64,000 nucleotides of DNA from positions 1 through 64,000 of the forward strand of contig RPFO01000408.1 of assembly GCA_009746045.1 (NCBI GenBank), read 5' to 3'. The position numbers were made by a program, and so were the translations under genes. The notes beneath the pieces were generated by a model. It saw nothing but the letters and a program-made list of their open reading frames with translations. It was not told the DNA's origin and made no database searches. The stretch comes from Mesostigma viride. Its lineage: Eukaryota > Streptophyta > Mesostigmatophyceae > Mesostigmatales > Mesostigmataceae. Of this stretch, positions 1 through 10,904 are shown in pieces. Each line of letters opens with the position of its first letter. Positions within the stretch are counted from its first letter, which is position 1.

Positions 1-114
1 GGGAAGAGTAATTGACGTAAATGCCATTGTTAACGCCATTTTGGTGGAACTGCAATTTCAATGCCATTTCGTCCGCGGTCGCAGCCATTCCAACTGACAG
101 CTGCCAAGGGCGGC

Positions 115-546
115 AGGAGCAGGAGCAGCAGCTGCAGCAGGAGGAGGAGCACGAGCAGCAGCAGCAGGAGGAGGAGCACGAGCAGCAGCAGCAGGAGGAG
201 GAGGAGGAGCACGAGCAGCAGCAGCAGGAGGAGGAGGAGGAGAAGGAGCAGCAGATGCATCAGCAGCTGCAGGAGGAGGAGGAGGAGGAGGAGGAGGAGG
301 AGATGCAGCTGCTGCACAAGGAGCAGCAGCAGCAGGAGGAGGAGGAGGAGCAGGAGCAGGAGCAGCAGCAGGAGGAGGAGGAGGAGGAGGAGGAGGAGGA
401 GGAGGAGGAGGAGGAGGAGGAGGAGGAGGAGGAGGAGGAGGAGGAGGAGGAGGAGGAGGAGATGCAGCTGCTGCAGAAGGAGCAGCAGCAGCAGGAGGAG
501 GAGGAGGAGCAGGAGCAGCAGCAGCAGGAGGAGGAGGAGGAGGAGC
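115..546. repeat. GGA/GCA trinucleotide microsatellite
   Basis: Purine-rich trinucleotide tract built from GGA (or GAG) runs interspersed with GCA, including an uninterrupted GGA run of about 90 bases. It is open in several frames and gives poly-E/poly-Q or poly-R/poly-S translations, none of which looks like a folded protein. Expansions like this are typical of eukaryotic nuclear DNA and not of a compact viral genome. Confidence 0.95.
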
Positions 547-1670
547 TACTGCCAGTGTCTTTTGCGGATCTTGGTAAGATGTTTAGGTGGTGTCACCTAT
601 TTTCAAACGCGCTTGATTAGTTGGTCGGACCATGATGCACCATGATTATCGGAGCAATTTGTGGTGTGATAGGCTTTAATGACCTACTTCTCCATGGTGA
701 TGTATCTTGTAGCAGCGGTTTACCTGTTTAGCACCCCCACTGCTTTTTTATGGCTGGCCGCGACAAGCCCGGAGCAAGTGGATGCTAAATGAATGGCGGG
801 GGAGGGGATTTGCCATCCTCTTAATGCAACTGCCGGGAAAGGGGAGAACCTCCCTTTGTTTCCCCCCCCCCAGACGGGGAAAGAAAGCTCCCATTATAAA
901 ACAGTTCTTTTACTTCGGGCGGGGGGAAGGGGTTGACCCATCAAACACCCGAGGCGCCCCTCCGATGGAAGGGGAGGTAGGGGGTTCGCCCTTCCCCCCC
1001 TTACTGTCCACCCCATCCCTCCCTCAACACACACTCGCTCCGGGCTTGCAACCAGTCAGTTACAAGCTAACCTATAAGCGCTCCAAGTGGTCCTAGTGCA
1101 GTACTCTGGGTGATATTAGGGTAGACGAGTTGTCCCAGTTTTTTTCCCACATGAATCAATAGTCTTTGTAAAAGCTCATGGGTATCTTATTACTCACGAT
1201 TTTTGTTTACCATGTCGGGGGCTTTGTCGTGCAATGTGGGAGTACAGCTTCCCCTGAGTGCTATAGATTTTCTGATTGGTTTCCCAGCTGACTGACTATT
1301 CACTCTGGTGACTGATTTGGGTTCGATGCCGTGTTGGAATGCACAGAGAACATGTCAGACCGGTTGGGCAACCTGACTTTGGGGGCTGCACGACCAGGTG
1401 AGGTGCAGGCTTGCAACTATTCTTTAGTGATGCATCTCGGTAGTAGGTGCATGTTGCGCTTAAAATATGCCTATGTAGTGGTGCTTTTCTGACATGCTTA
1501 GTCTGGGACAAATTAGCTTCTGGAAGCACTATTAACCTTGTTGGCTGCCACAAAACTGTGATGCACTAGAAGTGGACTTGTGTTCAATGTTTATGTGGCT
1601 AATGTGCCCCGAGGAACGACACACAGTACTTGGTGGCATTTGTGTGCTTTGCTTGTTTCTAGGGCATGTG
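547..1670. other. Gene-free interval, host-like
   Basis: No convincing coding region, RNA gene or known mobile element is visible. The stretch around 840-1030 holds C- and G-homopolymers that keep short frames open without protein-like composition. It separates two large microsatellites. Confidence 0.6.
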
Positions 1671-2268
1671 TAGGTAGGTAGGTTGGTAGGTAGGTAGTAG
1701 GTTGGTAGGTAGGTTGGTAGGTAGGTTGGTAGGTAGGTAGGTAGGTAGGTAGGTAGGTAGGTAGGTAGGTAGGTAGGTAGGTAGGTAGGTAGGTAGGTAG
1801 GTTGGTAGGTAGGTAGGTAGGTAGGTAGGTAGGTAGGTAGGTAGGTAGGTAGGTAGGTAGGTAGGTAGGTAGGTAGGTAGGTAGGTAGGTAGGTAGGTAT
1901 CTGGGTAGGTAGGTAGGTAGGTAGGTAGGTAGGTAGGGTAGGTTGGTAGGTAGGTTGGTAGGTAGGTTGGTAGGTAGGTTGGTAGGTAGGTTGGTAGGTA
2001 GGTTGGTAGGTAGGTAGGTAGGTTGGTAGGTAGGTAGGTAGGTAGGTAGGTAGGCAGGTAGGTAGGTAGGTAGGTAGGTAGGTAGGTAGGTAGGTAGGTA
2101 GGTAGGTAGGTAGGTAGGTAGGTAGGTAGGTAGGTAGGTAGGTAGGTAGGTAGGTAGGTAGGTAGGTAGGTAGGTAGGTAGGTAGGTAGGTAGGTAGGTA
2201 GGTAGGTAGGTAGGTAGGTAGGTAGGTAGGTAGGTAGGTAGGTAGGTAGGTGGGTAGGTAGGTAGGTT
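1671..2268. repeat. TAGG tetranucleotide array with TTGG variants
   Basis: About 600 bases of tandem TAGG units with scattered TTGG variants, concentrated near 1680-1735 and 1935-2030. It abuts a GGGA array directly. The long open frames on the minus strand (poly LPTY) are artefacts of the repeat. It does not match a standard telomere repeat (TTAGGG or TTTAGGG). Confidence 0.95.
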
Positions 2269-2578
2269 GGGAGGGAGGAGGGAGGGAGGGAGGGAGGGAG
2301 GGAGGGAGGGAGGGAGGGAGGGAGGGAGGGAGGGAGGGAGGGAGGGAGGAGGGAGGGAGGGAGGGAGGGAGGGAGGGAGGGAGGGAGGGAGGGAGGGAGG
2401 GAGGGAGGAGGGAGGGAGGGAGGGAGGGAGGGAGCTCGGGAGGGAGGGAGGGAGGGAGGGAGGGAGGGAGGGAGGGAGGGAGGGAGGGAGGGAGGGAGGG
2501 AGGGAGGGAGGGAGGAGGGGGAGGGAGGGAGGGAGGGAGGGAGGGAGGGAGGGAGGGGAGGGAGGGGAGGGAGGGAGG
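2269..2578. repeat. GGGA tetranucleotide array
   Basis: About 310 bases of tandem GGGA with occasional dropped bases (GGAGG interruptions near 2277, 2348, 2408 and 2515) and one GGAGCTCG interruption near 2431. It follows the TAGG array with no spacer. Together they form a G-rich strand of almost 900 bases that could adopt quadruplex structure. Confidence 0.95.
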
Positions 2579-5203
2579 TTGGTAGTTTGAAAGCCACCTT
2601 TGAAATTGGGTTCTCATTAATAATGAGTAGGGGAAATAGACTACTCATGTCATGTACCTGGTACTCACAGGCGTGTGCCTTGTCTGTATCTTGCGGCCAT
2701 GTGCGTTTCAGTGATCGAGGCAACTGCCAAGCATGGAAGATCACATGGGAAGTCGGGGGGAAAGCTTGGAAGGCCAGGGCGAGGTAAGTCCCGTTTGGTC
2801 GTGGTGTTATGCTACTACCCAGCGGCTACTACACTGGCTTAGACAGAGGAATAAAGTCTAAAGACTGTTGTTGTCGTTGGATTTATAGTGTTGTCGTTGG
2901 ATTTATAGTATTTCCATCATGTGCAACCTGTACTTGGACGATATGATATTCTATCGCTACTGTATCTTCCCTTTCTCTGACACAACCTTTCCTAAGCATC
3001 CGTTCCCTAATTGGCACAATTCCTCAAGTAGCTCTAAATACTGCAAATTGTGCTAGCTGGCTGCCGTAGGCAGCCATAAACACAACAGGCAGTTTGTCCC
3101 ATTCACTTCAATCACCAAGATAGAATCACAATTGTTATATTATGAAGCTATAATGGCCTCGGGTCAAGTCGGGTGGCTACAATGAACTGTGTGTATAAGC
3201 CAGCAGTAAATTCATCAGCCCTGAAAATGTAATTTAGTAATACAGCGTACTCATGGTGCGTGACATTAGCAGTCTGTTAGTCTTCTGTCAATATTGTTTA
3301 TGTCTTACTATATGCCCATGCATTCGAAATAGGCACTTGAAAGTGAATGTTGGCGACGGTCTCATTCCGTGTATTGGGTCCAATGGCATTTTCATGGTTG
3401 TGATGGTCCGTGGCGCAGAGTACGACAACGTGCCACCTCCACCCCAGCTGCGATCAAGCCGGTCACGTCCTCTTAAACCCAATCCTGTGTATTTTGAATA
3501 GGATTGGGATCCCCGCTTGAATATGTTCTGACACTTTGGGAGTTCCCATCCGAAATCGGATCTTCCGAGGGGACAGGTGGAACAAACCCGGTCGCTGCTG
3601 TGTATGCATTTGATATTGCACGCTGCGTGCATATAACCCGAGCTGTCCATTCAGCATTTTCATTAGGATTATACTCACAAGACGCAAGGGTGTGTTATTG
3701 ATCAAGGTTAATGTGTTATTGATCAAGGTTAAAACTGTGTTGCTGAGATGGCATTGTTTGCTTTGATCCAATGCCTTCTGGAGACTACGACGCATACGAT
3801 TCACCCTGACATCCATGTCCGTTAAAAACAAATAAAATAATGTATGCGTTAATTTTAAATACCAAATGTAAAATGTTAGTTAATTAATGTAAGTTCTGTG
3901 TCTTAGTGATCAACCAGTCTCGCGTTTCTGGGTATCGCAGTGGACACGTCAAGTGTTTCTGGGGATCGCAGTGGACGGTATCGCAGTGGACACACGTCAA
4001 GTGTAGTGCTCGTTTGCACCACGGGCTCAGTAGTATTTCTAGCACAATATCAGATCAACTGGTACTACTCTCTGGTAAAGAGTGTTTTGCAGTTGGGTTG
4101 TGTAACAACCAAAAGTTGTTACATCCCAAGTTTTGGCTACAATTCTGTTTTTATCAGAGGACTTTTGGACAAGTACTGAGAAAGCTATACAGTCTCCAAG
4201 TTCTTCAGAGCCGCGAGACTTTGAGCCAAATTAGGACTTGTGTACGCGGCCCTCATTTGTCGGGGCATGATCCAAGCAGGGTCTGATTTACGGAGCTCAC
4301 TGGCAGTTGTGAAGGCTCTTTGAGGGCTCAGTACACTCTCAAGTGCTGACAGATCTAAAGTGTATTCATAACAATTTGAACGTAGGACAGATTCGGTTAG
4401 ATCTGCCAGCCTGTGCTGGGATTGGTTATGTTAAGTGTGTTAACAGGTCTACTCGAGGGGGATGCCATCTACGTCGACCACAAGCCATGTAAGCTCCCGG
4501 CCCCAGCAGCTTAGGGACCTGTACAGCAGCAGCGAGAATGATACAATTGTAAATGTAGCCCACGGCCCATGATGAACAGCCTTGTCTTAGCCACAACTAG
4601 CCACACATTGCCAACCTCGCTATACTTTGCCCATGCAGCGAGCCACTCTCTTCTGAGATGTCGTGTACACTAGGTACTGATTAGCTATTGATTAGCCATG
4701 GCCCATGGAAGATAAGTTATCTTCCACCCCATTTCCGAGCTCTAGTGCTATGGAATAGCATGGCGGTGCAGGTGTCCCTTGATGGGCACCCATTAATTAA
4801 TGAAGAACATAACTCCGTTGGGAGTACATGTAGCACATATCCCTGAGAAGGGGCAGATCGCTTTTGATACACCAGGTGCACCTACACCACCATGATGTAT
4901 CAGAGCTCATCTCGTGTCGGAAAGGCCTGGCATGGGGTGGAAGATCATAATGGCTAAACAACCAACCATGGCTAGGGCATGGCGGCTCAGCAGTCTAGCT
5001 AGAGTAGCTCTCTGCATGGGCACAGCATAACTAACTAAATCAAGCTAGTCATCGTCTGGTGGGTGGCACATCATAGCCACACATGTACGTGGCCAAATAA
5101 TGGTAAGGCATCAGCTGGTATGGGGCCCGTAATAGGCGTACATGTACAAGGCTGACGGTGGCTAGGCCTTACTATTCTACACTACTGCTGGTATATTCCC
5201 CTA

Positions 5204-5590
5204 AGCAGGGGTGCCTGGAGGTGCTGGGGCAGCGGGGGTCGCTTGCCAGGTCTTGTGTGTACGTGTGCAAGCCAGGTCTTGTGGCTGACGTAGATGGCCG
5301 CCCGCCCCCTTATAGGTACACCGGCTTCCCCGCCGCGGTCTGCCGGAGCTGGAGGTAGGTCAGCCATTGCTTACTACGCCTTGGCTAGTCCTTATGTACT
5401 GGCTTTATGTACTATTCTGCCAGACTACTGGATTGAATGCCCCTAAGCTGTGGTACCTGGGGCAAAATGCAGGGGTCGCTTGCCAGGGCTTCTGGCCGAC
5501 GTAGATGGCCGCCCCCTTCTAGTACACAGGCTTCCCCGCCGTGGTCTGCCGGAGCTGGAGGTATGTCGGCCATAGCTCCCGTCGCTATCA
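5204..5590. repeat. Diverged direct duplication (~150 bp, two copies)
   Basis: Two related segments, about 5204-5370 and 5438-5590, share blocks such as CCCCTAAGC, GGGGTCGCTTGCCAGG, GACGTAGATGGCCGCC, GGCTTCCCCGCCG and GTCTGCCGGAGCTGGAGGTA. On the minus strand both begin a frame reading MAD-(L/I)-PPAPAD. Each frame is only 60-70 codons and has no domain, so I treat this as a duplicated non-coding or degenerate segment. Confidence 0.65.
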
Positions 5591-7324
5591 GTCGCCTTTG
5601 TTGCTGCGCCATAGCCATGGCCATTAATTTAGTGCACCCGCAGGTTGTTGCTTAGCACGATGAAAACCATGTACGGCCTCTCTCACGGACATGTGTTACA
5701 TGATCTCCCAACGGAGTAATGTTCTGGATTAAAGCTTATTCATTAAGTTTGTTTTGTTGGAAGAGGTACCTTAGTAGCCTCAAAGGATTCCTTAGCTCTG
5801 ATGATTGCTCCGGTAAAGATGTCGTTGAAGGGTGGACCGAATGGTCAGTTCAATGCTCCCAAAACTCCTAAGTGGCAATGCATAGCTACTCGACCACCCA
5901 AGTGCAAGGGCATCGAGTGGTTGGGCATGTCTTTCAGGTAAAAGGGCAATCATACTTTGCACGGTCCAGCTAAGTATTCCACAGTAGAACCGTTACCTGG
6001 TATAGACAATTCACAGTTGCTCAGGGCTCTCTTGAAGCTAGGTACTACATACCATCCATGGCACTGCTTCTTGATCATGCAGCAGTTTAGTTGCGTTGCC
6101 AATGAACCAGGGTGTGAGGCTAATGACCTGGCAGGCTGGAAGATCATGACAGGCAAGCTATCATTGAAAGGGCCATCATGCAGGTCCATTAAAACCGATG
6201 TAGCTAAGGAAGAAGGTAATAGCCTGGCTGGCAGTGGGTCATATGCAGACAGATAATGAATAGGAGGCCACTCATGAAAACTCCTCAGGGGGGTTCTCAT
6301 TACATCCGATTGGTTACATGCAGGAATATACCCACCTAGCTCAGTGATGTACTAGCCCTATACAACGCACAGCGAGCACAGGTGAGCCAGCAGATTTGCT
6401 GCCAAGGATGCACGGCATCCACGTCCTATCTTCAGGGAAGGAGACCAAGTTCTCTTGTACAAGGAATCACGACTAGGAAAAGTGGGTAGGTACGTACCTG
6501 GCTACTAAGGACCAGCCACTATCCTCAAGTTTACGTACCACTGGCAAGACAGTGCAGGTTAATAAACATCGTGACTTCGTCACAATGGTAGAGTGCGCAG
6601 ACGAGGCAGAAGAGGAAGAGCTCTTGGCCGACAGCCCTACTATACAGTTGCCTGGCATACCCATTAGAAGATGATCGTTGTTTGGAACACCCAGGGTTTA
6701 GTGGTCGTTTGGAACACCCACTGGTGAGTGTGACAGCCACAACACTTGTGAACACCAGGTCTCCCTCCATGATAGCAGTACGTCACTGCAGGTTGGGCCA
6801 CCTGCAGATGGGGGTCAAAACGTACCGGCAAAGAAGGTGGTCACCATGCAGTCACCCCTTGACCTGTGGTACATGCTGTGCCACTAGCTGCATCAATGAT
6901 CCAAACGCAGTCTAGCGGCATGCTGTCCACATTTTACATAGTGCTCATAGAGCCAACCAAAGCTGGATCACCTAAGGTGGGTAATGGGTGGGGCAGCATG
7001 ATAATAGCCCCTACATGGTGGCAGTGGATACACAAGCCCAGGTTAGCATCATAAGTGCCCTGCATGGCTGGCAGTGCCCCTGCAACCTTCACCCTGGCAC
7101 CAAGTGGCTGATTTCAGTGATTTCTCAGTGCAGGCGCACTGGTTAACGGTGCAAGGTCAGTCAGGTATGTTGGAAAAGTAGAGGAAACTAATGGGTTTTA
7201 CACAATGCCTTTTGCTTGGCCTTGCTACCCTTGCACCTTGCAGGTGATGAAAGACTGAGCTTGAAGACAATGGAAGAGAGACCAGAAAAAGAATTTTATT
7301 TCATAGATTTAGAGGTTAGGAAAA

Positions 7325-7368
7325 GAGGTTCAATAGAGGTTCAATGGAGGTTCAATAGAGGTTAAATG
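7325..7368. repeat. 11-bp tandem repeat
   Basis: Four head-to-tail copies of an 11-base unit (GAGGTTCAATA/G), the last with one substitution. No function is evident. Confidence 0.8.
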
Positions 7369-8037
7369 GAGGTACCTGCCCTTAGGGGGCAGTTTCCTTT
7401 TATACCTTTTAGGCTAGGAAGGATGACATCAGCAATGACATCATCACAGAAGCTTGTAGAAACATCCTAGCATATTCCTAGCATATTCCCAATTCTCAGT
7501 ATATTCCAGGAATATTCCTGGCATATTCTTAGAACATTCCTAGAACATTCTAGACATGATCCAATGAGCTGGCATAATATAGCTAGATGCCAAGTGTCTA
7601 CATAATAATGTGCCACATAACATAACTAATAAAGTGACACATCTCTTCTCCTTGGAGTGACAAGTGTCATGCAATGAGTCTACCCACTTGTCGTCATGTA
7701 AGTCATAACATGTGTCATCATGAGCTTCCAACATTTGTCAGCTCATGGACCAAACACTTGTCCAATAGGCCATAGCACCACTTGTCAATCAAATACGTGA
7801 TGCTACTAGGCTGACTCAGGTTACAAGTCATCCATGTCCAAGTATAGGACTACTACAAAAACCTAAAGTGACCCCCTTTTGGAGGGCTGACAGGCATGCA
7901 CAATAACATGTCATTCCTCGTGGTAAAGCATGGAAATAAACACATGTAATGATATTTATTAATGAAACAATTCTTTATTCCAGATTATATTGCATCATTA
8001 CATTGCATTGGTCACACGTAAACCTTGTCAGTACTAT

Positions 8038-9155
8038 TTACTGGTCCTCATCATCAGAGGATTCCTCCTCTTGATTTCCCTCATCAGGGATTAAGGGCAT
8101 GTCCTTGGTTCCTCTCCCCTGAGTCTTTCTGGCCTGCTCAGCAGCAGCAGCCTGGTCAATGGCAGCCTGCTCAAGAGCAGCCTGCTTGGCAGCCAGCTTG
8201 GCTGCCTGCTTGTTAGCGTGCCTGGCAGCGCGCCTGGCAGCTCTATCAGGATCAAGTTGCTCGTCAGGAACAGGCTGCTGCCCCCCAGAAGCGGCTGGTC
8301 AATAAAAACAGGTTGCTGCGGTACGTAAAATGACCCCTGCTGGGGAGCAGGCTGCTGCAAAAAAACAGATGCCTGCTGCGGAGCTGGCTGGAATACAGGC
8401 TGGGGGGCAACAGGTACATACACAGCAGCCTGTCTTGCGATGAGGTCAGCCAGCTGCTTTTGCACTGCTGCCTTCTCTTCTTCTGACTTCTTGAGCCGCT
8501 CTGCAATCTCATCTGAATCCATCTTGGTCTTGGGAGGCGTTTCGTTGTGCGAAGGTTCGTCGTTGCTCTGATAGCTTAGCTCTTGTTCGTCTTGTTCCAC
8601 GGGAGCCGTCTGTGGGCGGCTCTCACGTCGAATCCGCTTTGTTTGCGGCTCGTGTGCTGCATTGCGCTCTGCCTGGATTTCATGCCAGCGCCGCCTAACA
8701 TCGGTGTGGTCGGCCTTGTTTCCAGCCTTGCACTTCGCCTTGGTGCTGACAAAATCCTGCACAAACGAGGCTACTGCTGCGTCGCAGTTGCTTGCAAGCA
8801 TGTCGATAGGCTCCCAGCTGAATTTCTGTATTTTCTGACCTTTGACGGCGCATTCCATAAGGTGTTCTTTCGTAAAATCCCACTCAATCAGGAGCAAGAG
8901 ATTGTCGCCTTCGAACTTTGCATCTGAAATAGAAGCTATCTCCCATTCATCACGCTCCTTGTTCATTCCATAGCCAGATGGGCCGACATCGGTCTGCATC
9001 ATGGCACGCTTTTCCTCCCTGACCTTGACACGCTTACTTTTCGTGTCTGCAGTTTCTTCTTTGTGAAAAGTGGACTCCATCTTGTGGAGCCGCCGCCCCA
9101 CATGGGTAAAAAGGGACGTGAGCGGTATTTTCTTTAAAATAGTTTCATGATCCAT
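8038..9155 (-). pseudogene. Chromo-domain-like protein, arm A copy, frameshifted
   Basis: Diverged copy of the arm B gene starting at 19666. The start chosen is the ATG followed by DHETI, in the same position as in arm B. The chromo-like segment (EWEIASISDAKFEGDN to the SWEP motif and beyond) is intact. The copy has six C at 8281-8286 where arm B has seven G on the matching strand. Translation therefore leaves frame about 80 codons before the original stop at 8038-8040 and ends at 8091 with an unrelated tail. It also has fewer Q/P-rich repeat units (one QPVF unit instead of two) and codon changes such as GMN for GLPH. It may be a decayed duplicate or an intact gene with a sequencing indel. 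Confidence 0.75.
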
Positions 9156-9282
9156 GGCTGCCTGCCACAAATTCCTCCTTGTATGCTCGACAGGCCTTTG
9201 CTTTTATTTATTGTTAAAAGCCTTCATGGCGGCGACTGGCCAGTGGGTCGACCGCAAGGGCCGACTGGCCAGGGCGAATCTA

Positions 9283-9290
9283 TTTATACA
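9283..9290 (-). promoter_or_regulatory. TATA box of arm A chromo-like gene
   Basis: TATAAATA on the minus strand, mirror of the box at 19533 in arm B. It lies upstream of the chromo-like gene and next to a CAAGTCCGTGG block. Confidence 0.55.
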
Positions 9291-9713
9291 AGTCCGTGGC
9301 TTGCCAGTAACTACAATTATGAATTGTGAGCGCCACTCCGTCGGTACTTTGTCAGTAATTAAAATTGCACAAGTCCCGAGCACCGTGTCATACGCCCTTA
9401 CTTCTGTCGTACGCAGTACCGGCGCGGCGTTAGGCGTGTTTCTGTGCAAAGTCCCGAATTTTCACCAAGTCCTGGGCACTAAGGGGGCCGTGCTAGTAAG
9501 TGTAGCTCCTAAACGGCTAAGTCTTTTTGAATTCTGTCACTTGCACCCTGTTTTGTATGCTTAGTATATGCTACGTACCTATTGCATTTGTTAATTGGCC
9601 TATTTATAATGCATGAGATGTGAGGACTCTTTGTTTACGTAAACGCTTTTATTAGAAAATAAAATACAGTAATCATTTCAACACTCCTTTTCTCAATGTA
9701 GGAGTGGAAGTAC

Positions 9714-10432
9714 TTATTTGTACATCGCATGCGCCTTCCTCCGTTCATGGCTTGGCTTCAAAAGGCTGCACTCCCTGCAGCTGACATAGCCATTGGCCAG
9801 TTGGTTCTTCCACACGTCTAACTCCCACTTGCACAGTTCCTCCATCTTCTGCATCCGGGGGGGCGGTGGTGAGGAGCCACGCTTGTCTCGAGGGCCTTGC
9901 GCACCGCCTCCTTCATGCGATTGATGAGCTCGAGCCCGTGCTCTTCTGCCGTGCGTTCCTTCTCGAGATCCGGCACGGACTTGATGTACTCGTGAGCGAC
10001 AAGGTCAGCGTCGTGTCCGAAGACGATGACAGCCCAGAACATCTTGTCAAACACATTCTGGGCAAGGCACGCCAGATGCTTCCTGTAGCAGTGAGCCTCG
10101 GCGACCCACCTCTTCGCTTGACGGAGAAAGATATAGGGCTTCTTGCCAATCAGCAACCGCTTGCACATCTTGAGATCGCATGAAGTCATGTGGCGCAGCT
10201 CGCCAGGGTTCCTTCGGCGTCTGCGGGAGCGCATCTGAATCTCCTTCTCAATGGCCTTCAGCAGCTCAGTGGCTTCGATCGTCTTTTCCTCTTTCACCTT
10301 CTCAAACTGGACCTGCGTGGCCTTGTTGATTCCACACAGTTTGGGCCACGAGAGCTCCACGAGGCGGTGCACGATTTCTGCAGGCAGGCTGTCGAAGGTG
10401 GCAGCCATAGCTGGTTTCGCGGAGTCAGCCAT
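9714..10432 (-). CDS. F-box-like / zinc-binding protein, arm A copy
   Basis: Exact mirror of the arm B gene at 18389-19107. See that entry for the product. The continuous frame from the MADSAKP start ends at 9818. A run of seven G at 9857-9863 marks a probable one-base shift. In the next frame the protein would continue to 9714 with a Cys-pair-containing, basic C-terminus. The upstream in-frame extension to 10648 reads through promoter-like DNA rich in CCACGGG and CGCG and is rejected. Confidence 0.6.
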
Positions 10433-10832
10433 AGCTGTTTTCGTGGTAGTGGTGGATGGAGAGGAGGATAGCTGCGAGAGTTGTTGCGTCTCGCGACTTA
10501 ATAGACGAAGGGATATCCACATCTGCCACGGGATTGGTCCGCGCCCTGTGGATAAGCGCGACGCGCGCGTCCTGTGGATAAGCGCGGCGCGAATACGGAA
10601 CGGCGCGGCGCGAGTACGGACCGGTGCACGTCCACGGGATTCTGCCACGTGGCACGTGCCATTTCCCGTGGTGACGGCGCCAGAAGTATAAATCTAAAAC
10701 CGCGCTAAATTCAAATTTTTGCCAAGTCTCAACGGCTAAGTATTATTAAATTTGGACACTTGGGACGTGTGCAATTGTTAATTTTACTTTGATTGCAAGC
10801 ATGGAAAATAAGACATGATGTTCGTGTGAATT

Positions 10833-10854
10833 GTTTTCATTAAAAATATAATTA
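10833..10854 (-). terminator. Shared 3' motif (TATTTTTAATGAAAA type)
   Basis: On the minus strand, shortly after the stop of the 10905-12170 gene, the sequence reads AATTATATTTTTAATGAAAA. The same element lies just downstream of several other genes in this block (near 17967, 21581, 22961, 25971 and 27620), so it probably marks transcript 3' ends. Confidence 0.5.
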
Positions 10855-10904
10855 CTCTTTAATTGTACACAAGTCCACGGGACTAGAGAGATTCTCTGAA
10901 CTAT

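Larger units (their letters stand above)
2579..7850. other. Host-like non-coding region with small local repeats
   Basis: Over 5 kb without a gene I can support. Short tandem duplications are visible: a 20-base unit near 2864-2905, an 18-base unit near 3700-3735, a repeated GTATCGCAGTGGAC element near 3930-4000, and a duplicated HTTTGGAACACCCA-type element near 6675-6725. Larger repeats are listed separately. Open frames here are short, lack recognisable domains and occur on both strands. It appears to be ordinary eukaryotic intergenic DNA running up to the palindrome boundary at 7851. Confidence 0.6.

Noticed and set aside
21-645. Long open frames of poly-E/Q or poly-R/S
   Set aside because: They are read through a GGA/GCA microsatellite in several frames at once, with no conserved or folded sequence.
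1671-2268. Telomere-like array
   Set aside because: The unit is TAGG, not a known telomere unit, and the array is interrupted by TTGG and followed by GGGA rather than by a chromosome end.
1532-2744. 361-codon minus-strand frames rich in LPTY and LPPS
   Set aside because: Two overlapping frames of equal length both follow the tetranucleotide arrays. Pure repeat translation.
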